Notes: generated by a model not told the origin, from the letters alone. Positions 42,309-52,374 are shown, counted from the stretch's first letter. The stretch: 64,000 nt of DNA from Solidesulfovibrio magneticus RS-1 (GCF_000010665.1 NC_012796.1:558001-622000); one strand, 5' to 3'. A program made the numbers and translations.

Positions 42309-42568
42309 GGGTTTTTTCGTTTTCGGTAAAATGGGGGGCGCGACAGGCTTGCTTGACGCATCTGGGCCGGAAGGCCGAGAGTGGTTAAGGTCAATAACCA
42401 AGGCATGGCAAGGTGTGGAACTTGGGGGAGAGATGAACCCTGGCGACTGGGTCCCCATGCCGAGACTCGGGCAATATTTGTCAGTTGACGCCATGAGATG
42501 CTGGCTGTATCAACCCAACGTGTTTATTTATTAAGAAGCTCTCTAGGCCAAAGGGTCCTTGTAATTGA
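42309..42568. other. Intergenic region before the acyltransferase
   Basis: 260 bases between divergent genes. An AT-rich patch near 42520-42560 may contain the acyltransferase promoter; no clear boxes are seen. No supported gene. Confidence 0.35.
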
Positions 42569-44146
42569 ATGGGATTTTTGCGAATAATACTTGCTCTTTC
42601 CGTAGTCATCGGCCATAGTGACCACTCGTTCGGACTGCCAGGGCTCAATACGACCCTGGCAGTGCGTTCATTTTACGTTGTGTCAGGATTCTATATGGCC
42701 ATGGTGCTTTCCACGAAGTACAATGGAAAGCCTTATTATGTATTCATTAAGAGTCGTTATCTACGTATATTCCCTCTCTACCTTGCGGTTTTGTTGCTGA
42801 CTCTGGTTTATGGCTGCGTTACGTGGGCGATCATCGGCTCAGTGCAGTGGCCCCTCGCTGGCTGGGCCAATACCCTGACCAGACTCGACGACCTGTCTAT
42901 CGTCTACTACGCCCTGGCCAACGTGTTTATCTTCGGTCAAGATGTCCTCGGCTTTTTCCATGTGTCCGAGAACGGGGGGCTGGTCTTTGATTATCTCAAT
43001 CGCCTGTCCAACAGTTCTTTGGGCGGCTACATGCTTGTGCCCCAAGCCTGGACGCTTGGCCTCGAATTGGCCTTCTATCTTGTCGCACCCTTGTTCGTCG
43101 CAGGTTCGTCAATAGTTATTTTGGGGGTCATCCTGGGGAGTTGCCTGTTGCGCTTCGTCGCCCTCCCCGCATGGGGAGTCGAGGCCAACGCGTTCACCTA
43201 CCGCTTTTTTCCTTTTGAGATCGCCTTTTTTGGTTGTGGTGCGCTGGCGTACAAACTCTACGCTCGCTACCGAATCCTTGACAAGGGCAGGACGTTCCAC
43301 GTCGTCGCCGTGCTGGCTCTGGCTCCGCTTTTTCTTGCCTTTGACTGGAATATTCCGGACCTGACGCGCTACGCGGCCCTGGCCCTGGCCATCCCTTCGC
43401 TGTTTCTCCTGACCAAAAACAGCCGCCTTGATCGTTTTGTCGGTGAACTGTCCTACCCAATTTACATTAGCCATATTCTCGTACTCTACGCCATTACGCA
43501 GTACACCCAAGTGGGCTATGAACTCCCCGGCGTCCTCGTCACGCTGGCCCTTTCTTTGTTGCTGTATCTCGCCGTTGAGCGCAGGGTCGAAACGTGGCGA
43601 GGACGGGTGGTGGCAGGGACCAATCGCCGCTTTCCCTCCGCCAAGGGCCTGGCCGCAGCCGCGGTCTGTGCCCTGGCGATTGTAGCTGTGCTTCTGACTG
43701 GCAAGGCATTGTTAGAGAGCAAGCATCTCTCCCAAAGCGCTGCCATGGTGGATTACGATTTTATCAAAGACACGCCACGGAATATGATTCTGATCGGCTT
43801 CGAGCCCCCCGAAAATAATGCTTCGAGCGCTTGGCGCTGGGGCTTGGGCGAGAAGTCCGAAATACTCTTCTCTCTGCCAAAAGCGACAAACTGCAACCTC
43901 GTCTTTCAGTTCTTTCCCGTGGCCGACGGCCAGACGGTGTCTGTCTATTTTAACGATCTCCTCCTTGAGACGTTCCGCCTGAGAAAAAACGATGCGATCT
44001 ACAGGCAATATGCCCTGCCTGCCAAGAAGTCTGGCAATGTCGTGCGTTTCGTCTATGATGACTGGAATGGTCGAGTTGTCCGCTATATTCCGGAAGACTC
44101 CCGCCCGTTAGCCGTTAATTTCAATAAATTCGAACTCACCTTCTGA
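42569..44146 (+). CDS. Membrane O-acyltransferase (acyltransferase-3 family) with C-terminal extracytoplasmic domain
   Basis: A protein of 525 residues from ATG 42569. About ten membrane helices, with the family signs RIILALSVVIGHSDHSFG (catalytic-type His), FYVVSGFYMAMVLS, SRYLRIFPLYLAV and GELSYPIYISHILVL. After about residue 365 (AAAVCALAIVAVLL is the last helix) there is a soluble extension of about 140 residues with beta character (CNLVFQFFPVADGQTVSVYFND). It likely acetylates or acylates a surface glycan. Base composition is a little lower in GC than neighbours, suggesting acquisition. No ribosome site is obvious. Confidence 0.85.
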   Translation: MGFLRIILALSVVIGHSDHSFGLPGLNTTLAVRSFYVVSGFYMAMVLSTKYNGKPYYVFIKSRYLRIFPLYLAVLLLTLVYGCVTWAIIGSVQWPLAGWANTLTRLDDLSIVYYALANVFIFGQDVLGFFHVSENGGLVFDYLNRLSNSSLGGYMLVPQAWTLGLELAFYLVAPLFVAGSSIVILGVILGSCLLRFVALPAWGVEANAFTYRFFPFEIAFFGCGALAYKLYARYRILDKGRTFHVVAVLALAPLFLAFDWNIPDLTRYAALALAIPSLFLLTKNSRLDRFVGELSYPIYISHILVLYAITQYTQVGYELPGVLVTLALSLLLYLAVERRVETWRGRVVAGTNRRFPSAKGLAAAAVCALAIVAVLLTGKALLESKHLSQSAAMVDYDFIKDTPRNMILIGFEPPENNASSAWRWGLGEKSEILFSLPKATNCNLVFQFFPVADGQTVSVYFNDLLLETFRLRKNDAIYRQYALPAKKSGNVVRFVYDDWNGRVVRYIPEDSRPLAVNFNKFELTF

Positions 44147-44631
44147 CGCCCGCCGGAAAGTTCCCCCTGCAGCCTGGACAGGCATTGGAGGGCGCCGGCG
44201 GGCTTTGACCTAGTTGATCGCTTCTTCGGCCAGAGTCGGTTTGCCGGCGTTGTCGCGGGAGGCGGGAGGCGGGAGGCCTCTTGGCGTGGCACGGCCGACG
44301 GCGGAGTCGTCGGGGCTGGCGCGTGTCACGGATGCAGCCGCGCATCGACCGAAAGATTGTTGTTGCATGAACTTGTCCGGGGGTGGTGCTTCGGCTGGAA
44401 TGTCCATGGTTTTGGTGGGAAAACGGGTTTTGTTTAAAAAGTCACAAGAGGCGGGGGGTTGTGATGAGGTACCGGGGAAAACCGGGAAAAGGTCTTGCGG
44501 GGGTGGGTGGTGTCTGCTAGCTTGGACGGTGCAACCACTTCCGTGCATCGTCCGTGACCGGGGTCCCGTCGGGGTCTTCGGGGCCGATTTGTCGGCGCTT
44601 TTGGACGGACGTGAAAAAAAGAACATTACCC
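44147..44631. other. Intergenic region between the acyltransferase and apr genes
   Basis: About 485 bases. GCCCGCCGG (44149) and CCGGCGGGC (44194) could pair as a loose terminator followed by TTT. A triple GCGGGAG direct repeat occurs near 44259-44279. No gene is supported. Confidence 0.4.
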
Positions 44632-44660
44632 TTGACTGGGGTTGCGGCGCTTGTTAAACC
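44632..44660 (+). promoter_or_regulatory. Promoter of aprBA
   Basis: TTGACT at 44632-44637, 17-base spacer, TAAACC at 44655-44660. A 5' leader of about 260 bases to aprB follows. The -10 region is covered by a Rex-like operator. Confidence 0.6.
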
Positions 44661-44668
44661 GATCACAA
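44651..44668. promoter_or_regulatory. Rex-like operator over the apr -10 region
   Basis: TTGTTAAACCGATCACAA matches the Rex consensus TTGTGAA-N4-TTCACAA at most positions. Rex is an NADH-responsive repressor with predicted sites at sulfate-reduction genes of Desulfovibrionales. Overlap with the -10 box fits repression. Confidence 0.6.
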
Positions 44669-44928
44669 GCTAACCGCAGGCAGTTCACAAACGGAAGCGA
44701 TTCCGGGGTTTTGTTGTCGAGAGGCGGTGGGGATGACAAAAATCCCCAAGCCCGGCGGTTGCATAGAACGTCGGCACCAAGCGACGCCGACGCATGAGGG
44801 CAAGCCGGAGCCAGGCGCACAATGCGCCACATGGCGACGGCGCGCGGATGTCCCAGGCGTCCAGGCGTTCAGCTCTTTAATGGATTGGGCGCTGGGTGTA
44901 CAACAACTAAACGTTTGGAGGACTACTT

Positions 44929-45420
44929 ATGCCTACCTTTGTGGATCCGAGCAAGTGTGACGGATGCAAAGGCGGTGAGAAGACCGCGTGCATGTACATT
45001 TGCCCCAATGACCTGATGATTCTGGATCCTCAGGAAATGAAGGCCTTCAATCAGGAGCCTTCCGCTTGCTGGGAATGCTACTCTTGCGTGAAGATCTGCC
45101 CCCAGGGCGCTATCTCCGCTCGCCCCTACGCTGACTTCGCTCCCATGGGCGGCACCTCGATCCCCATGCGTTCCGCCGACTCCATCATGTGGACCGTGAA
45201 GTTCCGCAACGGCAACATCAAGCGCTTCAAGTTCCCCATCCGCACCACCCCCGAAGGTTCGATCAAGCCCTTCGAAGGCAAGCCGGAGCCGGGCGATCTG
45301 GAAAGCGAACTGCTTTTCACCGAGACCGCTCTGGTCGCCCCCAAGGAAGCCCTTGGCAAGAAGTTCGACGTCACCGGCGCCGACACCGTGCAGTGCTGGT
45401 TGGACGGCTTCTGCAAGTAG
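44929..45420 (+). CDS. aprB: Adenylylsulfate reductase beta subunit
   Basis: A protein of 163 residues; GGAGG precedes ATG 44929. Carries two [4Fe-4S] clusters: one bound by SKCDGCKGGEKTACMYICP, the other by CWECYSCVKICPQGAI. These pass electrons to the FAD in AprA for the two-electron reduction of APS to sulfite and AMP. The tail wraps the alpha subunit in known structures. First gene of the apr unit, 48 bases before aprA, with codon use biased as in highly expressed genes. Confidence 0.98.
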   Translation: MPTFVDPSKCDGCKGGEKTACMYICPNDLMILDPQEMKAFNQEPSACWECYSCVKICPQGAISARPYADFAPMGGTSIPMRSADSIMWTVKFRNGNIKRFKFPIRTTPEGSIKPFEGKPEPGDLESELLFTETALVAPKEALGKKFDVTGADTVQCWLDGFCK

Positions 45421-45468
45421 TCCGTTTCGCCAACTGAATAGCCATCCACCCTACGGAGGACATATATT

Positions 45469-47466
45469 ATGCCGACCATTCCCGTGAAGGACGAGCCCAA
45501 AGGCGTTGCCCTTGCCGAGCCGGAACTGATTGAAAAAGATGTCGACATCCTCTTTGTCGGCGGCGGCATGGGCTGCTGCGGCGCGGCTTTCGAAGCCGTT
45601 CGCTGGGCCGACAAAGTCGGTGGCATCAGCATGATGCTGCTGGACAAGGCCTCGCTCGAGCGCTCCGGCGCCGTTGCCCAGGGCCTGTCCGCCATCAACA
45701 CCTACCTCGGCAAGAACGATGCTGACGACTACGTCCGCATGGTCCGCACCGACCTGATGGGCCTGGTTCGCGAAGACCTGATCTTCGACCTTGGCCGTCA
45801 CGTCGACGATTCCGTTCACCTGTTCGAAGAGTGGGGCCTGCCCTGCTGGACCAAGGACGCCCACGGTCACAACCTCGACGGCGCCCAGTCCAAGGCCGCC
45901 GGCGTCTCCCTGCGCACCGGCGCCGACCCCGTCCGCTCCGGCCGTTGGCAGATCATGATCAACGGTGAGTCCTACAAGTGCATCGTGGCCGAAGCTGCCA
46001 AGAATGCCCTGGGCCAGGACCGCTACCTGGAGCGCATCTTCATCGTGAAGCTGCTCCTGGACGCCAAGCAGCCCAACCGCATCGCCGGTGCTGTCGGCTT
46101 CTCCACCCGCGAAAACAAAGTCTATGTCTTCAAGGCCAACGCCATCCTGGTGGCCTGCGGCGGCGCGGTCAACGTGTACCGTCCCCGCTCCACTGGTGAA
46201 GGCATGGGCCGCGCTTGGTACCCCGTGTGGAACTCCGGCTCCACCTACACCATGTGCGCTCAGGTCGGCGCTGAGATGACCATGATGGAAAACCGCTTCG
46301 TCCCCGCCCGCTTCAAGGACGGTTACGGCCCGGTCGGCGCTTGGTTCCTGCTCTTCAAGGCCAAAGCCACCAACGCCAAGGGCGAAGACTACTGCGTCAC
46401 CAACCGCGCCATGCTGAAGCCCTACGAGGATCGCGGCTACGCCAAGGGTCACATCATCCCGACCTGCCTGCGTAACCACATGATGCTGCGCGAAATGCGC
46501 GAAGGCCGCGGCCCCATCTACATGGACACCGCCGGCGCCCTCCAGGCCACCTTCGCCAACCTGAACGCTGAGCAGCAGAAGCACCTCGAGTCCGAAGCTT
46601 GGGAAGACTTCCTCGACATGTGCGTCGGCCAGGCCAACCTGTGGGCCTGCACCGACACCGAGCCCGAGAAGAAGGGCTCCGAGATCATGCCGACCGAGCC
46701 GTACCTGCTCGGCTCCCACTCCGGCTGCTGCGGCATCTGGGTCTCCGGCCCGGACGAAGCCTGGGTTCCCGAAGAGTACAAGATCAAGGCCGACAACGGC
46801 AAAGTCTACAACCGCATGACCACGGTCAACGGCCTGTGGACCTGCGCTGACGGCGTCGGCGCCTCCGGCCACAAGTTCTCCTCCGGCTCCCACGCTGAAG
46901 GCCGTATCTGCGGCAAGCAGATGGTCCGTTGGGTTGTCGACCACAAGGACTTCAAGCCCACCCTGTCCGTCACCGCCGCCGAGCTGGCCAAAGAGATCTA
47001 CCAGCCCTGGCACACCTTCAAGGACAACGTCGGCGTCTCCACCGACCCGATTGTCAACCCGAACTTCATCAGCCCGCATAACTTCATGATGCGCCTGGTC
47101 AAGTGCACGGACGAGTACGGCGGAGGCTGCGCCACCCTGTACACGACCTCCAAGACCCTGCTCGACACCGGCTTCCAGCTGCTGCAGTACCTGGAAGAGG
47201 ACAGCAAGAAGCTGGCCGCCCGCGACCTGCACGAGCTTATGCGCTGCTGGGAACAGTACCACCGCCTGTGGACCGTCCGCCTGCACATGACCCACATCAT
47301 GTTCCGCGAAGAGACCCGTTACCCGGGCTTCTACTACCGCGGCGACTTCCTGGGCCTGGACGACTCCAAATGGAAGTGCTTCGTCAACTCGAAGTACGAT
47401 CCGGCCACCAAGGAAACCAAGGTCTTCAAGAAGACCTACTACCAGATCATTCCCGACGCTCAGTAG
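45469..47466 (+). CDS. aprA: Adenylylsulfate reductase alpha subunit
   Basis: A protein of 665 residues with GGAGG before ATG 45469. FAD-binding flavoprotein of the fumarate reductase type: FVGGGMGCCGAAFEAV near the N-terminus, GAVAQGLSAINTYLG and NAILVACGGAVNVYRP later. It binds APS and performs reduction in the cytoplasm. GWWCCGIWVSG-like SHSGCCGIWVSGPDE and the TRYPGFYYRGDF region are conserved in Apr. It receives electrons from QmoABC. A strong terminator separates it from qmoA. Confidence 0.98.
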   Translation: MPTIPVKDEPKGVALAEPELIEKDVDILFVGGGMGCCGAAFEAVRWADKVGGISMMLLDKASLERSGAVAQGLSAINTYLGKNDADDYVRMVRTDLMGLVREDLIFDLGRHVDDSVHLFEEWGLPCWTKDAHGHNLDGAQSKAAGVSLRTGADPVRSGRWQIMINGESYKCIVAEAAKNALGQDRYLERIFIVKLLLDAKQPNRIAGAVGFSTRENKVYVFKANAILVACGGAVNVYRPRSTGEGMGRAWYPVWNSGSTYTMCAQVGAEMTMMENRFVPARFKDGYGPVGAWFLLFKAKATNAKGEDYCVTNRAMLKPYEDRGYAKGHIIPTCLRNHMMLREMREGRGPIYMDTAGALQATFANLNAEQQKHLESEAWEDFLDMCVGQANLWACTDTEPEKKGSEIMPTEPYLLGSHSGCCGIWVSGPDEAWVPEEYKIKADNGKVYNRMTTVNGLWTCADGVGASGHKFSSGSHAEGRICGKQMVRWVVDHKDFKPTLSVTAAELAKEIYQPWHTFKDNVGVSTDPIVNPNFISPHNFMMRLVKCTDEYGGGCATLYTTSKTLLDTGFQLLQYLEEDSKKLAARDLHELMRCWEQYHRLWTVRLHMTHIMFREETRYPGFYYRGDFLGLDDSKWKCFVNSKYDPATKETKVFKKTYYQIIPDAQ

Positions 47467-47476
47467 GAATGACCAG

Positions 47477-47510
47477 AGCGGCCGCCGGGTTAGCCCGGCG
47501 GCCGCTTTTT
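47477..47510 (+). terminator. Terminator after aprA
   Basis: AGCGGCCGCCGGG pairs with CCCGGCGGCCGCT over a short loop, followed by T residues. It isolates the abundant apr transcript from qmo. Confidence 0.92.
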
Positions 47511-47622
47511 AACGGTCTTACCCGGGCGGATGGACCGTGCTTGTACGCCTACGGCGGGGGCGGTCTATCCTCGCGGATCAGGCCGTTTTCTTGCTGGCCT
47601 TAACCATTGCCGGGAGGTTGCG

Positions 47623-48864
47623 ATGTCGAGCAACGCGATACTGGTCGTCGGCGGCGGCTTCAGCGGCATCACCGCCGCGCTGGAAGCCGCGGAGGTCGGC
47701 CACGAAGTCTACATCGTCGAGAAAAACCCCTTTCTCGGCGGCCGGGTGATGCAGCTCAACAAATATTTCCCCAAGCTGTGCCCCCCGTCCTGCGGGCTGG
47801 AAATTCAGTTCCAGCGCATCAAGAACAATAAAAACGTCAAGTTTTTCACCCTCGCCGAAGTGACCAAGGTCACGGGCAAGGCCGGTGACTACGAAGTCAC
47901 GGTGAAAATCAAGCCCCGCTTCGTCGAGCCCGGCAGCGTCGATCTCTCGGATGCCGCGAAAAAGCTGTCCAAGGACGTCAAAAGCGATTTCGAACTCGGC
48001 CTGGGCGACCGCAAGGCCCTGTACATGGACGTCCCCTTTGCCTTCCCCAACCGCTACGTTCTGGACAAGGAACGCTGCACCAAGGAAGACCTGGAAGTCC
48101 TGTCCGGCTCCGATGTCATCAATCTCGACGACGCTCCCAAGGAAATCGTCCTCAAGGTCGGCAGCATCGTCTACGCCACCGGCTGGAAGCCCTACGACGT
48201 CACCCGCCTGACCAACCTCGGCGCGGGCGAGATCGCCAACTGCGTGACCAACATGCAATTGGAGCGGTTGGCCTCCCCCAACGGCCCGACCTGCGGCAAC
48301 ATCGTGCGTCCCTCGGACGGCAAGGCCCCGCGCAGCGTGGCTTTCGTCCAGTGCGCCGGTTCCCGCGACGAGAACCACCTCAACTACTGTTCCTACATCT
48401 GCTGCATGGCGTCGCTCAAGCAGGCCGCCTACGTCCGGGAAGCCTTCCCCGATGCGCGCGTGACCATCTACTACATCGATCTGCGCACCCCCGGCCGTTA
48501 CGACAACTTCGCCAAGCGCATCCTGGATGATGACCGCATCAACGCGGTCAAGGGCAAAGTGGCCGCCGTGGCCGAGGACGCCGGCACCGGCGACGTCATC
48601 CTCACCGTGGAAGACGCCGTCACCGGCATCAAGTCCGACAACCGGTTCGAACTGGTCGTCCTGGCCACGGGCATGCAGCCGAGCATCGCCGGCGAACGCC
48701 TGCCTGTGGACGTTCCCGTCGATGAGATGGGATTTATCGTGGGCGGCGAGGAGAAGGGCATTTTTGCCGCCGGTTGCGCCGCCACGCCCCTTGACGTCAT
48801 GAAGTCGGCCCAGTCGGCCACCGGCGCGGCCATGAAAGCAATCGCTTCGGTGCGAGGGAGGTAG
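47623..48864 (+). CDS. qmoA: Quinone-interacting membrane-bound oxidoreductase subunit QmoA
   Basis: A protein of 413 residues from ATG 47623 with GGGAGG before it; a longer frame to 47530 overlaps the terminator region. HdrA-like flavoprotein with AILVVGGGFSGITAALEAAE, LNKYFPKLCPPSCGLEIQFQRI, AFVQCAGSRDENHLNYCSYICCMASLKQA and FAAGCAATPLDVMKSAQSA. It binds FAD and with QmoB and QmoC passes electrons from menaquinol to AprBA. Five bases separate it from qmoB. Confidence 0.97.
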   Translation: MSSNAILVVGGGFSGITAALEAAEVGHEVYIVEKNPFLGGRVMQLNKYFPKLCPPSCGLEIQFQRIKNNKNVKFFTLAEVTKVTGKAGDYEVTVKIKPRFVEPGSVDLSDAAKKLSKDVKSDFELGLGDRKALYMDVPFAFPNRYVLDKERCTKEDLEVLSGSDVINLDDAPKEIVLKVGSIVYATGWKPYDVTRLTNLGAGEIANCVTNMQLERLASPNGPTCGNIVRPSDGKAPRSVAFVQCAGSRDENHLNYCSYICCMASLKQAAYVREAFPDARVTIYYIDLRTPGRYDNFAKRILDDDRINAVKGKVAAVAEDAGTGDVILTVEDAVTGIKSDNRFELVVLATGMQPSIAGERLPVDVPVDEMGFIVGGEEKGIFAAGCAATPLDVMKSAQSATGAAMKAIASVRGR

Positions 48865-48869
48865 CGGCG

Positions 48870-51161
48870 ATGGCCGAAAAAATCGGTGTGTATATCGACG
48901 AATCCAGCGTCGCCCCGCTTCTGTCCGCCGAGGAGTTGGTCGCGTTCGTCAAGGCAAAATGCGCTGGGGCCTGCCCCATCGTCAAGTCGCACAAGCGTCT
49001 GTCCAGCCCCGACGGCGTGGCTATGATCAAGGCCGACATCGAGGGCGGCGAGATCGACGCGGTCATGCTGGCCGGCACCTCGCCCCGCGTGGACTGGGAA
49101 GTCTTCGACTTCGGCGACAAGGTCATCGTTGACCGGGTCAACCTGCGCGAGTTCGTGACCCTGTCCTATAAAAACCCGGACGGTTCGGCCCCAGTGGCCG
49201 GGCAGCCCGTGCCCCGCGAGCTGACCTCCATGGTGCAGGATTACCTGCGCATGGGCGTGGTCAAGCTCCAGAAGATGGCCAAGCCCAACCCCGAGATCCC
49301 CGAGACCAACAAGACCATCCTGGTGCTCGGCGGCGGCTGGACCGGCATCAACGCCGCCCTGGCCGCGGCCGGCGCCGGCTACTCCGTGGTCCTCGTGGAA
49401 AAGGAAGCGGCCCTGGGCGGCAAGGCGGCCAACCTCTACAAGACCTTCCCCCTGGCCTATCCCTACCTTGAAGCTACCGACACCGGCATCGACCGCCTCA
49501 TCGGCCTGGTTGCCGGCAACAGCAAGATCACGGTCAAGCTGTCCACGTCGCTCAAGCTCCTGGCCGGCGCGCCGGGCCTCTACGAGGCCACCCTGGCAAG
49601 CGGCGGCAAGGAAGAGACCCTGCCCATCGGCTCCGTGGTCCTGGCCGCCGGCTGGCAGCCCATGGACGGCGAGGCCCTGGCCCCCTACGGCTACGGCACG
49701 CTCAAGAACGTCGTGACCTCGGCCGAGTTCGAAGCCATGGTCAAGGCCGGCTCCATCAAGCGGCCCTCCGACGGCAAGGCCCCCAAGACCGTGGCCTTCA
49801 TCGTGGACGTGACCAAGGCCCTGGAAGCCAAGCCGGCCGCTGTCGTCGAGGAAGCCCCGGCCGAAGCCGCCAAGCCCGCCGAGGCCAAGGAAGGCGAGGA
49901 AGCCGGACCGGTCTTTAGTCCCATCAAGACCCCCAAGCACCTGGCCTACTCCTCGGAGCTCACCAGCCTCGTGGCGCTCAAGCAGGCCAACTACGTGCGC
50001 GAAAAGCTCGACGACGCCGTGGCCATGATCATCTATGACAACATGATGGTCCCCGGCATCAACGAGCGCTACTACCGCGCCGCCCAGGATAACCCCGGCG
50101 TCATGCTCACCAAGGGCACCGTTACCGGCGTTGCCGAGGAAGGCATCAGTCTGGTGGTCTCGGCCAAGGACACGCTCCTTGGCGGCGACATCTCCCTGGC
50201 CGCCGATCTTGTTGTCGTGCCCACCGGCATCGTGCCGGCCACGGCCCTGGATCCGACCATCAACCTGCTCTATCGCCAGGGGCCGGCCTTCCCGGATCTG
50301 CAGCTCTTCGACGGCTTTGCCGATTCGAACTACATCTGCTTCCCCTACGAGACCCGCCGCACCGGCGTTTACGCCGCCGGCTGCGTGCGCCAGCCCATGA
50401 CCATGGCCCAGGCCAAGGAAGACGCGGCCGGCGCGGCCCTCAAGGCCATTCAGTGCATCGAATCCGCCAGCCGGGGCGTGGCCGTCCATCCCCGTTCGGG
50501 CGACCTGTCCTACCCGGTGTTCAACTTCGTGCGCTGCACCCAGTGCAAACGCTGCACCGAGGAATGTCCGTTCGGCGCCCTGGACGACGACGAAAAGGGA
50601 ACGCCCAAGCCCAATCCCACGCGTTGCCGCCGCTGCGGTACCTGCATGGGCGCTTGTCCGGAACGCGTTATCTCCTTTGACAACTACAACGTCGACATGA
50701 TCGGCTCCCAGATCCGCGAATGCGAGATCCCGCCGAAAATCGAAGACGGCGGACCGCGCGTCTTCATCCTGGCCTGCGAAAACGACGCCTATCCGGCTCT
50801 GGACATGGCGGCTCTTCGCGGCAAGAAGTGGAGCCCCTACGTGCGCATCATCCCGGTGCGCTGCCTGGGTTCGGTCAACGCCATCTGGGTTGCCGACGCC
50901 ATGAGCAAGGGTGTTGACGGCGTCATGATGCTTGGCTGCAAGTATGGCGACGACTACCAGTGTCACTTCGTCAAGGGTTCCGAGATCTGCAACCGCCGCA
51001 AGGAAAACATCGCCGAGTCGCTCAAGCGTCTGGGCGTCGAACCTGAGCGCGTCGAGCAGTATCAGGTGGCCATCGACGAATATGACAAGATTCCCGACAT
51101 GATCGACCAGTTCATGGACATGGTCCTCAAGATCGGGCCGAACCCGTTCAAAGGCTATTAG
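48870..51161 (+). CDS. qmoB: Quinone-interacting oxidoreductase subunit QmoB
   Basis: A protein of 763 residues. An HdrA-like FAD domain begins at about 148 (TILVLGGGWTGINAALAAAG). An Ala/Glu/Pro-rich insertion lies near 320-345. Two [4Fe-4S] sites follow at CTQCKRCTEECPFGAL and CRRCGTCMGACPERVI. The last part is an MvhD-like domain (FILACENDAYPALDMA, MLGCKYGDDYQCHFVKGS). This combination is typical of QmoB. It may take part in electron confurcation proposed for the complex; that remains a hypothesis. Confidence 0.97.
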   Translation: MAEKIGVYIDESSVAPLLSAEELVAFVKAKCAGACPIVKSHKRLSSPDGVAMIKADIEGGEIDAVMLAGTSPRVDWEVFDFGDKVIVDRVNLREFVTLSYKNPDGSAPVAGQPVPRELTSMVQDYLRMGVVKLQKMAKPNPEIPETNKTILVLGGGWTGINAALAAAGAGYSVVLVEKEAALGGKAANLYKTFPLAYPYLEATDTGIDRLIGLVAGNSKITVKLSTSLKLLAGAPGLYEATLASGGKEETLPIGSVVLAAGWQPMDGEALAPYGYGTLKNVVTSAEFEAMVKAGSIKRPSDGKAPKTVAFIVDVTKALEAKPAAVVEEAPAEAAKPAEAKEGEEAGPVFSPIKTPKHLAYSSELTSLVALKQANYVREKLDDAVAMIIYDNMMVPGINERYYRAAQDNPGVMLTKGTVTGVAEEGISLVVSAKDTLLGGDISLAADLVVVPTGIVPATALDPTINLLYRQGPAFPDLQLFDGFADSNYICFPYETRRTGVYAAGCVRQPMTMAQAKEDAAGAALKAIQCIESASRGVAVHPRSGDLSYPVFNFVRCTQCKRCTEECPFGALDDDEKGTPKPNPTRCRRCGTCMGACPERVISFDNYNVDMIGSQIRECEIPPKIEDGGPRVFILACENDAYPALDMAALRGKKWSPYVRIIPVRCLGSVNAIWVADAMSKGVDGVMMLGCKYGDDYQCHFVKGSEICNRRKENIAESLKRLGVEPERVEQYQVAIDEYDKIPDMIDQFMDMVLKIGPNPFKGY

Positions 51162-51174
51162 GAGGGAAGGCTCC

Positions 51175-52374
51175 ATGGCAAACGAGCAGCGTATCAAGCC
51201 CGATCTGCAGTTCGTCAAGGACGTGCAGGCGGCCGGTGGCGAAGCCGTCAAGAAGTGCTACCAGTGCGCCACCTGCAGCGTGGCCTGCCCTCTGGCTCCG
51301 CCCGAGACCCCCTTTCCCCGCAAGGAAATGGTCTGGGCGCAGTGGGGACTCAAGGACCGTTTCGAGGGCGACATCGACATCTGGCTGTGCCATAACTGCC
51401 AGACCTGTTCCGACCTGTGCCCCCGGGGCGCGCGTCCCGGCGACCTCGTCTCGGCCATCCGCAACATCACCTACCGGGATCTGGTCACGCCGACCATCAT
51501 CGGCAAATGGATGAGCTCGCCCAAGCATTTGCCCAAGCTCATCGCCATCCCGGCCGTGCTGTTCATGCTCATTTGGCTCATCACCACCGGGTTCAAGCTG
51601 CCCCAGGGCGAGATCGTCTTCGGCAAGCTCTACCCCGGCGATTACACCATCGACCCCATCTTCATGCTGGTCTCGGCTTTCGTGGCCTTCACGTTCTACA
51701 AGGGCGTGACGAAGTTGTGGAAGAGCTTTGAAAAGTCCACGCCCACGACCTTGCAGATCGGGACCAAGGCCAAGAAGCCGACCCTGATCGAATCGCTCAA
51801 GGCCGTCATCGTGGACGAGATCGGCACCCACTCCAAGTTCAACGAGTGTGGCAACGACAATACCGAGCGGTACAAGGGCCACCTGTCGCTGTTCTACGGT
51901 TTCGTGGCCCTGGCCATCGTCACCGGCGTCGTGGCCGTTTCCCACTGGGGCGGCAAGATCATCACCTTCATCGCGCCGTTGGGGCACACCCCCATGCCGC
52001 TGTGGAGTCCGGTGAAGATTCTTGCCAACGTCGGCGCCGTGGCCCTGGTCTACGGCTTGGTCATGCTGACCCGGCGTCGGATCAATGTCGACCCGGCCAA
52101 GTCCACGTCGTCCTACTACGACTGGTACCTGCTCGGCGTCATCTGGGCCGTGGGCCTTACCGGCCTTGGGGCGGAAATCTTCCGCCTGGCTGGTGTGCCC
52201 TCCCTGGCTTATCCGACCTACTACCTGCATCTGATTTCGGTGTTCATGCTGTTCGCCTATCTGCCCTGGTCCAAGCTCGGGCACTTGGTCTACAGAACCA
52301 CGGCGTTGGTGTACGCCCATCAGGCTGGGCGTCTCCCCCTCAAACGTGAAGAAGAAAAAACTTTCTTGGTCTAA
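51175..52374 (+). CDS. qmoC: Quinone-interacting oxidoreductase membrane subunit QmoC
   Basis: A protein of 399 residues; AGGAGG lies before ATG 51175. The N-terminal HdrC-like part has two cluster motifs, CYQCATCSVACPLAP and CHNCQTCSDLCPRG. The C-terminal HdrE/NarI-like part has about six helices with His residues suited to two haem b groups (for instance GFVALAIVTGVVAVSHWGG and YYLHLISVFMLFAYLPWSKLGHL). It links the complex to the menaquinone pool in the membrane. Confidence 0.97.
   Translation: MANEQRIKPDLQFVKDVQAAGGEAVKKCYQCATCSVACPLAPPETPFPRKEMVWAQWGLKDRFEGDIDIWLCHNCQTCSDLCPRGARPGDLVSAIRNITYRDLVTPTIIGKWMSSPKHLPKLIAIPAVLFMLIWLITTGFKLPQGEIVFGKLYPGDYTIDPIFMLVSAFVAFTFYKGVTKLWKSFEKSTPTTLQIGTKAKKPTLIESLKAVIVDEIGTHSKFNECGNDNTERYKGHLSLFYGFVALAIVTGVVAVSHWGGKIITFIAPLGHTPMPLWSPVKILANVGAVALVYGLVMLTRRRINVDPAKSTSSYYDWYLLGVIWAVGLTGLGAEIFRLAGVPSLAYPTYYLHLISVFMLFAYLPWSKLGHLVYRTTALVYAHQAGRLPLKREEEKTFLV

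Noticed and set aside
48498-51251. 917-codon antisense ORF over qmoAB
   Set aside because: Low-complexity His/Gly/Asp-rich translation, typical of an antisense frame in GC-rich coding DNA; qmoA and qmoB are unmistakable on the other strand.
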